Below, one piece after another: positions 8,891 to 15,529 of a stretch of 21,131 nt of DNA. A program made the translations under genes and the position numbers. Every line of letters begins with the position of its first letter. Position 1 is the stretch's first letter. The DNA is taken from the NCBI GenBank assembly GCA_027069385.1, contig JALXER010000363.1, positions 1 through 21,131 on the forward strand, read 5' to 3'. Source of the stretch: Paracoccaceae bacterium. GTDB lineage: Bacteria > Pseudomonadota > Alphaproteobacteria > Rhodobacterales > Rhodobacteraceae. The notes under the pieces were generated by a model. The model did no database searches. It was not told the origin of the DNA and was given only the letters and a program-made list of their open reading frames with translations.

Positions 8891-9847
8891 CTAAAACATC
8901 AAGGCCGTGGCTATGTCGTTTACTGGCGCTCCAGATGGAAGCAGCAGGCCTTGTAGTTCATCACGAAATTCGCGAGCTTTCTCACACAAGTCTTTGTATT
9001 GTTGTGTCTCCAGGCCGTCTGCCCCGGGGGCGCTAAGAGCTTCTCTGGTGGATTGGTTATCAAGCGCTTGAAGGAAAATGGCATAGGCGTTCATGGCGTT
9101 TTGTGTCTTAGGTTGCCCAAAAACTGTCTGAATGCGCTCAATTGGAGGTTTGGAAAGCAATTCGATTAATTTTTCTCTTTTCTCCAAAGCGCTTAGGTCA
9201 GCGGTTTCTCTAATGGCAACAACGCCGCCGAAATAGAGCATCATTCTTGAGAAGCGGAGCTTGATGAGCCGGATTGCTCTTGGTTTTGTCGCATCCGCTG
9301 TTTTGTGCTCAAAATCGACGCATATTGTTCGCCAATAGCGAATTATGTCGTTCAAGAGAAACCGGCAAATTTTGTGATTATCCATATCGTCAGGGACGTA
9401 ACGTTCAATGAGTTGTTTTCGCAGTGCTTCAAATTCAGTTTGATTGGCAATCCACTCCCCCTCAAGCAAATACAACATTCGGCGTGTTATGAAGGTGTTT
9501 GTGTCGTCCTCCCCGCCAATTTTTGATGTTAACTCACTCGTAGGAAGGGGATCTTCAAAAACACCGCCTAGCGCGGGCATTTTGATCCCTTTGTTTATGA
9601 GACTGGCCCGAAATTGTTTTTGTATTTCTCCGGCGTCTTCCAAATCTTCTGTTGTTGAAAGGACAAAGAGATCAACGTCTGAACCGCTTGTCATTTCACG
9701 TCGTGCGATGCTGCCATTGACACCAATGATCACGTTCTTTTTGTCGCCAAGGATTTCCTTGGCCTGCTCTCGCATTATTCTGAGTTTTTCTTCAGAAGTT
9801 TCGCGCGCTTTCTCGAGCGCTTCGCTTAAGTCCCGTGTTTCTGTCAA
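8891..9847 (-). CDS. Nucleotidyltransferase-fold protein (Pol beta/DUF294-GlnD-like)
   Basis: The 318-aa product carries a nucleotidyltransferase signature near the N-terminus: G45-S46-IARRE-MTSG-S56-D57-V-D59, the GS...DxD metal-binding pattern of the Pol beta superfamily, in the version found in GlnD/DUF294-type proteins (GSxARRE...GSDxD). Residues 60-318 are mostly helical and I do not recognise them. The reaction is transfer of NMP to an unknown acceptor (protein, RNA, small molecule or nucleotide). The start appears to be TTG at 9847, whose last two bases form the stop TGA of the upstream HD gene (TTGA overlap), so translation is coupled; GGAG lies about 11 nt upstream. The motif differs from the usual CD-NTase (CBASS) signature, so I do not call it a CBASS cyclase. 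The pairing with HD and phosphatase genes is the main clue to function. Confidence 0.82.
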   Translation of the reverse strand: MTETRDLSEALEKARETSEEKLRIMREQAKEILGDKKNVIIGVNGSIARREMTSGSDVDLFVLSTTEDLEDAGEIQKQFRASLINKGIKMPALGGVFEDPLPTSELTSKIGGEDDTNTFITRRMLYLLEGEWIANQTEFEALRKQLIERYVPDDMDNHKICRFLLNDIIRYWRTICVDFEHKTADATKPRAIRLIKLRFSRMMLYFGGVVAIRETADLSALEKREKLIELLSKPPIERIQTVFGQPKTQNAMNAYAIFLQALDNQSTREALSAPGADGLETQQYKDLCEKAREFRDELQGLLLPSGAPVNDIATALMF

Positions 9848-10962
9848 TTTAGAAGTGTCTCCGCGAAAAGTTCATCAAGAGTTTTTGTCGAAATCTTCTT
9901 ACTTTGCCGATACCTTTTATTAATTGTATCGTTGCCAGCCAGTTCAACGTCGCGATGCACAACAAAAGAACGAAGCTTTACGGCTACATCCGTAGATAGC
10001 CAAGCCTCTGGAAGCTGCACAACTAACTCTTTCCATGTTCGCGTATCTTTCCATGCCAGGGAAACCTTATCGAGATGTTGAAATAGTGCTCGATGATTTT
10101 TCCTAAACGTTTTTTCATCTAGGAAAAAATCCTCCTGCGAAAAATGAGAAAGGTTAGACACCATGTAGGCTTGGGTGACAGCATCCAGCGCTGCACTGCG
10201 TCCTGCGCCAATGAAGAGGTTGTAGACTGTATGTTTAAGTTCCCAGAATGCATCAAATTCAGCGGATGGCATACGGTTTCTCGATGCCCATTTCCTTACT
10301 ATTGAAGGGGCGGAGAGATATGCATGTTGTCGCCCAACAAAGGCTCTACAACGTGTAATTCCCTCTAACGTATCGAGATTGATTTGACCGGAGAACAGAA
10401 AGCCTACGTCCCCATCGTGCTCACCATCAATAAGGGCAATAAGCTCGTCAATATCAACACCTGCCTCACTCAGGAGGTCTTTGATTTCACATCCCCAAAA
10501 AGTTTCACCTTTAATGATTTGCTGCGTAACTATGTGGTGATTGATGCCGTATTCACGCTCGAAAACAGGTTCTAGGGTGTGAGAAAGGGGGCCATGTCCT
10601 ACATCATGCAGTAGAGCTGCTGCAACAATCAGCAACCGGCGATCTTCTGTCAATTCAGCAGTGTTTGCGTAAATATCGGCTAGACGTGCAACGCCTATAG
10701 AGTGTTCAAGGCGATTATGACGCCGACGATGAGGGGATGATCCATTTCCATGCCGAATGTAATCAATGGCCCCGAGAAACCCGACATGAGCTAACCTTTG
10801 CATAGGGCGTGTTGCCAGCAAACTTTCCGCTAATGGGTCAGAAAATGGCAACTCATCATCCGCACGGTAAACTCCACCTGTAGGCACGTGCGATGAGAGC
10901 GCAGAATGCTCAAAATTCATACCGTTTATTTTGTGTGGTTCAATTTTCTGAAGAACAGTCAT
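9844..10962 (-). CDS. HD-domain phosphohydrolase (SAMHD1/dGTPase-like)
   Basis: HD-domain hydrolases of this branch cleave phosphate esters of (d)NTPs or related nucleotides. The 372-aa product has the HD metal-binding set: RLEHSIG with H87, LLHD with H119-D120, GHGPLSHT (122-129), and a later acidic block DGEHDGDVGFLFSGQINLD. The pattern H...HD...GHGPxSH is that of SAMHD1 and bacterial dGTPase relatives. The ATG at 10962 has AGGA 4-5 nt upstream. It is first in the minus-strand cassette and its stop overlaps the start of the NTase gene. The gene is clearly AT-richer than the core genes on the right. Bacterial dNTPases of this type are known to restrict phage by draining dNTPs, so an antiviral role is plausible; a role in breaking down a product made by the partner NTase is equally compatible. 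Confidence 0.85.
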   Translation of the reverse strand: MTVLQKIEPHKINGMNFEHSALSSHVPTGGVYRADDELPFSDPLAESLLATRPMQRLAHVGFLGAIDYIRHGNGSSPHRRRHNRLEHSIGVARLADIYANTAELTEDRRLLIVAAALLHDVGHGPLSHTLEPVFEREYGINHHIVTQQIIKGETFWGCEIKDLLSEAGVDIDELIALIDGEHDGDVGFLFSGQINLDTLEGITRCRAFVGRQHAYLSAPSIVRKWASRNRMPSAEFDAFWELKHTVYNLFIGAGRSAALDAVTQAYMVSNLSHFSQEDFFLDEKTFRKNHRALFQHLDKVSLAWKDTRTWKELVVQLPEAWLSTDVAVKLRSFVVHRDVELAGNDTINKRYRQSKKISTKTLDELFAETLLN

Positions 10963-11117
10963 TTTTCCTGAGACTTAGAGTTCATTTTTTCTTTCATTCG
11001 TATTCGAAGCAACTGAGAATAGCAACAAACTTGATATTGATGGAAAAACTGCAAGGGGCCGATCGCAAGTATCAATTCCATTGAATTGCACAACGCTTTA
11101 AACCTCATTCCTTTTTT
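10963..11117 (-). promoter_or_regulatory. AT-rich upstream region of the HD-NTase-phosphatase cassette
   Basis: About 155 bp lie between the HD gene and the orphan hsdS tail, and should hold the cassette promoter on the minus strand. A weak candidate is TTGCTA with TACGAA 17 bp downstream (about 10995-11023), upstream of the AGGA ribosome-binding site. No other structure stands out. Confidence 0.3.
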
Positions 11118-11183
11118 GCCCGCATCCAATCCATCCGCGCCGCCACCCCGGCCACAAAACGGCGCAGGCGGGCGAAGGCCTAA
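11118..11183 (+). pseudogene. Orphan hsdS 3'-end remnant (direct repeat, copy 2)
   Basis: This in-frame fragment encodes ARIQSIRAATPATKRRRRAKA followed by TAA (11181-11183), and matches the tail of the intact hsdS at 8257-8321 at about 56 of 65 bases. No other part of an hsdS precedes it; upstream sequence turns abruptly AT-rich at 11117. Its stop codon overlaps the stop codon of the reverse transcriptase gene on the other strand (CTA 11180-11182). The simplest reading is that an hsdS gene once ended here, convergent with the RT gene. The three-gene cassette, with or without a different hsdS allele, then came in between. Confidence 0.75.
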
Positions 11184-12406
11184 AGGAAATCCTGCTCTTT
11201 CAGCCCCGTTCGTGCCCTGTCATACGCGGGCCATTCCGGCCCAATTTCCAGCGCCACTTCGCGGATCGCGTCGCGGCCCTCTTTCAGGGGAAAGCTGGCT
11301 ATCACGCCGCGAATGGATTTTTCATAGTCAACGAAAATTCCGTGCGGGTATTTTCGCATGTATTCCAGCATCTCGGCATGGCGATTGCGGAAAAGTCGGT
11401 CCCAGGTCTTTTGCGACATGCTAAGCGTCCATTCGTCGCTGATGCTGTTGTGAAGAAATTCGCAGCCCAGATAGTCGAAGGCATATCCGGTGCCAGCGGC
11501 TCTCTTCTTGAGAAAAAGCGGGCCTAGCTCAGGGCGCTCGAAAAATCCGAGTAACATCTGTTCGACCCGCTCCAAAGTGTCATCCTGCTTGGCCACAACG
11601 ATCAGATCATCCGCGTAGACAGACAACACCCAATCATCATTGTCCGGTTGCGGGATGTCTCGCAGCAGCCAGGCAAGGATGACATTGGAGGCTGGGGAAC
11701 CCTGCATAAGCCCGGCTGGCCCGCTCTCAATGACGTCTTCCATAAGGGGAGTATCGTAAGGAGTATCTCCGGTTTCTGTTGCATTTCGTTTTGCAACCCG
11801 TTGCAACGACAGGTTCTCTATGATCAGGGCATGTTCAATGATCCTCCTTGGTAGTGGCAGTTTGTGGATGATTTCGGGATTGACGTTCTGAAAGCAGTCT
11901 TGCACGTCAAAAATGCGATAGCTGTTGTAACCGGCATTCAGCCTTTCCAGCAGGTCCAGGACAGCGTCATTGCGACCTTTTCCGCGCAGGTTGAAGATGA
12001 ATGGCGGTATGTCCATCTGCGCATAAAGCACATCGGCAATCATGTAGTGGATGGCTTTCAGCGGGCGCGGCAGGTCGCACACGATCCGGCAGCCGCCCTT
12101 GGCTTTCGGCATAGGCCACCAGTTCACCGGCTCGGGGAAGGGGGTGAACGGTTCAAGCATCTTGGCGGCGGCTTCCCAGCCTATGCAGTTCGGGTGCCGT
12201 TCCCCTGCCTTGTGCAGGGCAGACATCTTTACCCGCTTGTCCTTGAAGAATGCGTGGACCTCCTTGCGCAGCGCTTTTCTGTCCCCGGCATGAAAAGCCT
12301 TGGCGATCCTTCTGCGGCGATCAGCGCGAATATTGTGGGCTTTTTGGACCATGCGTTCGGCATTTACGGCATCGTCCATCCGGGCAAGGCGGGCTTGAAA
12401 GGTCAT
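11180..12406 (-). CDS. Stand-alone reverse transcriptase, class unassigned
   Basis: The 408-aa product shows the RT core: the motif 1-2 region GGCRIVCDLPRPLKAIHYM (104-122); motif A YRIFDVQDCFQNV with D167 as likely metal ligand; motif B GLMQGSPAS (232-240); motif C YADD (264-267); and motif E FDYLGCEF (310-317). The catalytic carboxylates are intact, so an active polymerase making cDNA is expected. There is no maturase or HNH endonuclease domain, and no intron-like RNA around it, so it is not an ordinary group II intron ORF. Retron hallmarks (VTG, an adjacent msr-msd) are not seen; the space upstream is coding. It follows the AlpA-like gene and a 121-aa ORF with a 9-bp gap, and ends on the orphan hsdS tail. 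Stand-alone bacterial RTs of the unknown groups include many defence-associated RTs; that role here is inference. The Shine-Dalgarno is weak. Confidence 0.9.
   Translation of the reverse strand: MTFQARLARMDDAVNAERMVQKAHNIRADRRRRIAKAFHAGDRKALRKEVHAFFKDKRVKMSALHKAGERHPNCIGWEAAAKMLEPFTPFPEPVNWWPMPKAKGGCRIVCDLPRPLKAIHYMIADVLYAQMDIPPFIFNLRGKGRNDAVLDLLERLNAGYNSYRIFDVQDCFQNVNPEIIHKLPLPRRIIEHALIIENLSLQRVAKRNATETGDTPYDTPLMEDVIESGPAGLMQGSPASNVILAWLLRDIPQPDNDDWVLSVYADDLIVVAKQDDTLERVEQMLLGFFERPELGPLFLKKRAAGTGYAFDYLGCEFLHNSISDEWTLSMSQKTWDRLFRNRHAEMLEYMRKYPHGIFVDYEKSIRGVIASFPLKEGRDAIREVALEIGPEWPAYDRARTGLKEQDFL
11791..11806. repeat. TGCAAC-NN-GTTGCA palindrome, copy 2 (inside the RT gene)
   Basis: TTGCAACCCGTTGCAA is the longest copy, with 7-bp arms. 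On the minus strand it codes LQRVA in the RT. See the repeat finding for the other copies. Confidence 0.75.
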
Positions 12407-12415
12407 TGGTTTTTC

Positions 12416-12781
12416 TCAGGTTGCGTTTCGGATAATCTTGGCGGGCAGCTTTTCGATTTCGGGCGGCAAAGGCAGTGCCGTTAATTCGTGCCAGTCGCGG
12501 ATCAGCACGCTTTTGGTCGTCGGATATCTGAGCGCTTTCCAGCGCGCTCCAGCACCCCTTGCACGGCCTCTGATGCGCCGTTGAATAATCCACTGGATGG
12601 CGTCCTTGCACAGGATGATGCGGTAATTCACGCAAAGTGCGATAATCCGGTAGTAGGCTTCGCTGCCTTCGCAGCGGGACTGTCCCAGATCGGGCTTTTC
12701 TCGCCCCGGATTGGCAGGTTTCGTGCAACTCGTTGCAAAGTTTCCGGCCTCGTTGGCTTGAATCCCGACGCATTCAGTCAT
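12416..12781 (-). CDS. Small unknown protein between AlpA-like regulator and RT
   Basis: A 121-aa product starts at an ATG embedded in the end of the AlpA-like gene (8-bp overlap, AATGACTGA) and ends 9 bp before the RT start, so it is translated with both. The segment CKDAIQWIIQRR, followed by a Gly/Arg-rich stretch, RWKALRYPTTKSVLIRDW and a C-terminal LPPEIEKLPAKI, resembles small proteins I associate with phage-like islands of alphaproteobacteria; I know of no function. Three cysteines in the first 60 residues show no clear zinc pattern. The basic middle would suit nucleic-acid binding. A copy of the TGCAAC-NN-GTTGCA palindrome lies in its 5' part, read here in a different frame from the RT and integrase copies. 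An RT accessory protein or a generic island ORF are both possible. Confidence 0.7.
   Translation of the reverse strand: MTECVGIQANEAGNFATSCTKPANPGREKPDLGQSRCEGSEAYYRIIALCVNYRIILCKDAIQWIIQRRIRGRARGAGARWKALRYPTTKSVLIRDWHELTALPLPPEIEKLPAKIIRNAT
12724..12737. repeat. TGCAAC-NN-GTTGCA palindrome, copy 3 (inside the 121-aa ORF)
   Basis: TGCAACTCGTTGCA, followed by AAAGTTT on the plus strand. On the minus strand it is read FATSCT, not LQRVA as in the RT and integrase genes, so the DNA rather than a peptide is conserved. Confidence 0.75.
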
Positions 12782-12977
12782 TGACCTTCTCCACCTCGGC
12801 ATTCCCCAGGATTTTGTTTACGGCCTTCAGGATGGCCTCGCGTTCCCAAAAGCTGCGGTGGCCGATTTTTACTGGCCCCGGCAATGTCTGATCATTGATC
12901 CGGCGATAAAGCGTGGTCCGGCTGATCCCGCCAAGGATGGCTTGAACGTCGCGGATTGAAATAAGAACAGGTTCCAT
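12774..12977 (-). CDS. AlpA-like / MerR-type HTH regulator (excisionase-like)
   Basis: The 67-aa protein has a winged-helix DNA-binding pattern typical of AlpA regulators of P4-type islands: ISIRDVQAILGGISRTTLYR, then LPGPVKIGHRSFWEREAI. AlpA-like proteins switch on integrase or excision functions or repress their own operon. The ATG at 12977 is preferred over a codon 6 upstream because AAGGGG lies 7 nt before it. It leads a minus-strand operon with the 121-aa ORF and the RT, and lies downstream of the integrase and its neighbour, the usual placement in such islands. Its operator may include the TGCAAC-NN-GTTGCA palindromes, but none lies in the 74 bp upstream of its own start, so that link is weak. 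Confidence 0.85.
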   Translation of the reverse strand: MEPVLISIRDVQAILGGISRTTLYRRINDQTLPGPVKIGHRSFWEREAILKAVNKILGNAEVEKVND

Positions 12978-13051
12978 TGTGATACCCCTTGGCACGATGT
13001 GATTCGGGGTGACACTAGATGAGACAAAGGCCGTAAATCAGGGACCCGGGT

Positions 13052-13807
13052 TTATTTTTTTGGACGTCCTGGTTTTTGGATATTTGCGCCAGCTAGAGAC
13101 AACCTATCCCAAAGTATTGCGAAGGCTTTGTTTTCAACATTGAGTTCTAGGTATTCGGCAAGCTCATCTTTTTTGACAGGAGTATTGTTAGTTTGAGCAA
13201 ACAGCCACGCTTTAGCAAAGCGCTCGTTCGGGTCGTTTCGGAAATCTACGACAGAGGTGATTTTCTCATCGCTAGGCAGGCGTGGCAGGTCAATTGCCAA
13301 TCTGATCTGCCTATGTGCTGTATCGTTTGGGAAAAATTCAGCCATTCCCAGTGCATTCAGCGACCAATTCGGCATAGACAGGAATTCGTATATTCTTCCA
13401 TGGGATTTCCCCAACATTTTCAAAATCTCGCGAACCTCACTGTTACGGTCATACCCTGGAATTTCATTTCCGGTTGAAAAGAAGTCGATATCCGGGAACC
13501 CCTCAAATTCTTCACTTAGGCAAAGCACGGCTTCAGGGGCGCTTTGGGTTTCGCCCTTTTCCCCAACGAATACCAGTTGATCATCATATTTATAGAGGAC
13601 CCTGTAAGTAAGAATGTTTACCATTCCAACCAGAAGAAATTCAAAGGGTGTCGTGCCGATGTGTACGTCTTTGCTCTTCGCCCACTCTGTCCCTTCGCTT
13701 GCTGGATGTGCTTCGTTCGCGACATCCTTTGCTATCCCGGCCAAAAGCGGGTTTGTCCTTACAAGGTTATCTGCTCTTTTATACAGGTGCTCTGCTAAAA
13801 CGGTCAT
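13052..13807 (-). CDS. Unknown 251-aa cargo protein next to the integrase
   Basis: I do not recognise this protein. It starts MTVLAEHLYKRADNL, carries a mixed alpha/beta-looking middle (TPFEFLLVGMVNILTYRVLY, then KYDDQLVFVGEKGE), and ends with a basic NIQKPGRPKK tail. No signal peptide, clear transmembrane segment or catalytic motif stands out. The ATG at 13807 lies 13 bp after the integrase stop and fits GAAAGA upstream; a start 23 codons earlier would run into the integrase gene. Base composition is much AT-richer than the integrase it follows, so the two have different histories although they are co-directional and perhaps co-transcribed. The slot behind the integrase often carries cargo in P4-like islands; an orphan defence or immunity gene is a guess. 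Confidence 0.75.
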   Translation of the reverse strand: MTVLAEHLYKRADNLVRTNPLLAGIAKDVANEAHPASEGTEWAKSKDVHIGTTPFEFLLVGMVNILTYRVLYKYDDQLVFVGEKGETQSAPEAVLCLSEEFEGFPDIDFFSTGNEIPGYDRNSEVREILKMLGKSHGRIYEFLSMPNWSLNALGMAEFFPNDTAHRQIRLAIDLPRLPSDEKITSVVDFRNDPNERFAKAWLFAQTNNTPVKKDELAEYLELNVENKAFAILWDRLSLAGANIQKPGRPKK

Positions 13808-13820
13808 GGTAGTCTTTCTT

Positions 13821-15020
13821 TCAGCCTTCCGTATTCTGAATGAGTTGAACGATTTCGGCATTTTCCCCACGCACATGCCCGGCCCAGCGTTCCATCAATA
13901 CCCGGCGCTGTTCAAGGAAATCTGTGCGGCGATAGCTGCGTTCCACCTTGGTGCCGGTGGTGTGGCCCAGTGCGGTTTCGGCCACTTCGCGCGGGGTGTC
14001 GGTGGCCTCGGCGCACCAGGTGCGGAAGCTGGAGCGAAAGCCGTGCGGGCGGGCCTCAAGCCCCCGGCGCTCCATCAGGCGCGACATGGTGGCATCCGAG
14101 ATCACGCCCCGGCGCACGTTGGGAAACAGAAAGCCGTCGCGGGCAAACTTGCGGGCCTCGGCAATCACCGCCTGCGCCTCGGCCGAGAGCGGCACTCGGA
14201 AATCCGAGGTCTGGCCGCGCCGTCCCTTCATGTTGGCTGCGGGGATCGTCCAGATGTCACCCTCTATCTGCTCTTCCCGCAGAAACCGCACCGGCTTGGA
14301 GCGCACGGCGGTCAGGATCAGCAGGCGCAGGGCGAGGTGGGTGATGCTGCCTTCGTCCAGGCTGGTGTAAAATGCGGGCACCTCCTGCCATGCCAGCGCC
14401 GGAACATGGCGCGTCTGGTGGCGCTGCCTGCCGAGAAGGGCGCGGGCCTTTTCGGGGGCTTGTATGTCCACATCCAGCCCCATGGCGGCTGCATGGCGCA
14501 GCACGATATTGAGCCGGTTCATCGCCTTGCGGGCGGTATCGGCCTTTTCATGCCAGATCGGGGCCAGCGTGTTGCGGATGTCCTGCTGATCAATTTCCTG
14601 CACCGGCACCTTGCCGATTTTCGGCAGCACATGCAGTTCCAGCGGGGAAAACCAGCGCCCGGCCTTGCCGTCGCCGCGCAACTCGGCCTTCTTGGCCTCA
14701 AAGGCGGCCTCGGCCACGGCGGCAAGGGTATGCTCGGATTTTGCTGCAACTCGTTGCAAATACTGGCGTTCTTTGATCGGGTCTTTGCCTTCGCGCCGCA
14801 CAGCCCGCCATTTGTCGGCAAGTTCGCGGGCCTCCCGCAAGCTGACCTCGCTGAGCGACCCCAGCCCCATCTCGCGCCTGCGGCCATGCACGGTCACACG
14901 CAGAAACCATTGCCCGCCGCCGTCTGGGCGCTTGTGCAGCCATAACCCGCCACCGTCATTGTATTTACCCGGAGGTGCGGTCTTTACCCGCTGCGCGGAG
15001 AGCTTGTTGAGGGTCGCCAC
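13821..15020 (-). CDS. Tyrosine recombinase, P4-type island integrase
   Basis: The integrase inserts and, with an excisionase, removes the island by recombination between attP and attB. The N-terminal arm-binding domain (DUF4102-like) reads KLSAQRVKTAPPGKYNDGGG; a core-binding domain follows. The catalytic domain has all active residues: R in LTAVRSKPVRFL, H-x-x-R in ARPHGFRSSFRTW, H in ALGHTTGT and the nucleophile Y in VERSYRRTDF. From GTG 15020 it is 399 aa; this start has AAAGGTGG 4 nt upstream and agrees with where the family begins. A GTG at 15065 would give 414 aa. The gene is GC-rich, unlike its downstream neighbour. Upstream lie about 380 bp of inverted repeats and then the SDR-tail copy, a reasonable place for arm sites and an attachment site. 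It is intact and probably active. Confidence 0.93.
   Translation of the reverse strand: MATLNKLSAQRVKTAPPGKYNDGGGLWLHKRPDGGGQWFLRVTVHGRRREMGLGSLSEVSLREARELADKWRAVRREGKDPIKERQYLQRVAAKSEHTLAAVAEAAFEAKKAELRGDGKAGRWFSPLELHVLPKIGKVPVQEIDQQDIRNTLAPIWHEKADTARKAMNRLNIVLRHAAAMGLDVDIQAPEKARALLGRQRHQTRHVPALAWQEVPAFYTSLDEGSITHLALRLLILTAVRSKPVRFLREEQIEGDIWTIPAANMKGRRGQTSDFRVPLSAEAQAVIAEARKFARDGFLFPNVRRGVISDATMSRLMERRGLEARPHGFRSSFRTWCAEATDTPREVAETALGHTTGTKVERSYRRTDFLEQRRVLMERWAGHVRGENAEIVQLIQNTEG
14745..14758. repeat. TGCAAC-NN-GTTGCA palindrome, copy 4 (inside the integrase gene)
   Basis: TGCAACTCGTTGCA, followed by AATACT on the plus strand; identical over 14 bp to copy 3. On the minus strand it codes LQRVA in the integrase. 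Confidence 0.75.
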
Positions 15021-15134
15021 CAATCCACCTTTCTGTCCACCTTTTACCTTGCCACTGTATGACACAACCTGAAACAGAAAGAAACACTAAGTTGCTGTAA
15101 TCGTAGCAGTATTACATTCAGATGAATTGCCTTG

Positions 15135-15150
15135 AACCCCTGTGAAACAG
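15135..15150. repeat. AACCCCTGTGAAACAG, first of two related repeats upstream of the integrase
   Basis: It contains CTGT-GAA-ACAG, an inverted repeat of 4 bp. It resembles 15201-15216 (AACCCTTGTAAAACAA) in the same orientation, 66 bp apart. A possible arm-type site for the integrase or a regulator site. Confidence 0.4.
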
Positions 15151-15202
15151 CACTTCACGGCCGTGTGGGGGCACCATTTACCCCGAACATAGATGCTCAA
15201 AA

Positions 15203-15219
15203 CCCTTGTAAAACAAGGG
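15203..15219. repeat. Hairpin CCCTTGT-AAA-ACAAGGG upstream of the integrase
   Basis: A perfect 7-bp stem around a 3-nt loop. No U-run follows on either strand, so a terminator is unlikely. It contains the second of the two related AACCC-type repeats. Confidence 0.55.
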
Positions 15220-15406
15220 GCTTGTGGCTATTCCCCGCGCATAGCTGAACATCGATACCCGTACAACCAAGATCACAGCGTGTTGTGAGGAGCCTGCTAC
15301 GTCCTAACGCAGGTAGTAAAAAAAGGAATACTACCCTAACCGTTATGTGTAAGGCGGAATTAACAGCCATAGACAAGGGCGCGTGGTTTTTACGCACCCT
15401 GGCTTG

Positions 15407-15500
15407 CTGGCTGGTCGCCGGAGCCGCAGCGGATTACGCCGGCCAAGAAATCGCCCTTCGCGACGAAGCCATCCGCCGCAAAATCGGCCTGATTTCCTGA
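15407..15500 (+). pseudogene. Copy of the SDR gene 3' end (putative att remnant)
   Basis: 94 bp match the 3' end of the SDR gene at 19497-19590 at 89 of 94 positions, including 47 consecutive identical bases (15447-15493), and include the stop codon. Translated in frame it reads WLVAGAAADYAGQEIALRDE and on to RRKIGLIS. The orientation is opposite to that of the intact gene, so the two form an inverted repeat around 15501-19496. No start codon or upstream SDR sequence is present. Integrases of this class often insert at gene 3' ends and leave such a copy, which is why I read it as an attachment-site scar. Confidence 0.75.
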
Positions 15501-15529
15501 AGCGGTAGGGGGCGTGGTTTCCGCGCGCC

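Larger units (their letters stand above)
15021..15529. other. Noncoding stretch between integrase and DUF4238 gene, likely attachment region
   Basis: About 500 bp without a supported gene. It contains the integrase leader, two related sequences AACCC(C/T)TGT(G/A)AAACA at 15135 and 15201, a 10-bp palindrome CACGGCCGTG (15156-15165), TCACA/TGTGA (15273-15288), CCTGC/GCAGG (15293-15313), and the copied SDR gene end (15407-15500). Dense small inverted repeats beside a tyrosine integrase fit arm and core binding sites of an att region; this is inference. Confidence 0.5.

Noticed and set aside
8891..10962. CBASS operon (cyclase plus effector)
   Set aside because: The NTase motif is GSxARRE...GSDVD, not the usual CD-NTase pattern, and no effector with nuclease, TM or phospholipase features is present.
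11180..12406. Retron, group II intron or diversity-generating retroelement
   Set aside because: No VTG motif or msr-msd space, no maturase or HNH domain and no intron RNA ends, and no template/variable repeat pair was noticed near the RT.
13614..14945. Plus-strand open frame of 443 aa opposite the integrase
   Set aside because: Antisense to an integrase with all catalytic residues; the composition is that of a mirror frame.
15285..15500. Small plus-strand gene of 71 aa
   Set aside because: Only its last 31 residues have meaning, as a copy of the SDR C-terminus; the front part is noncoding sequence, so it is listed as a fragment, not a gene.
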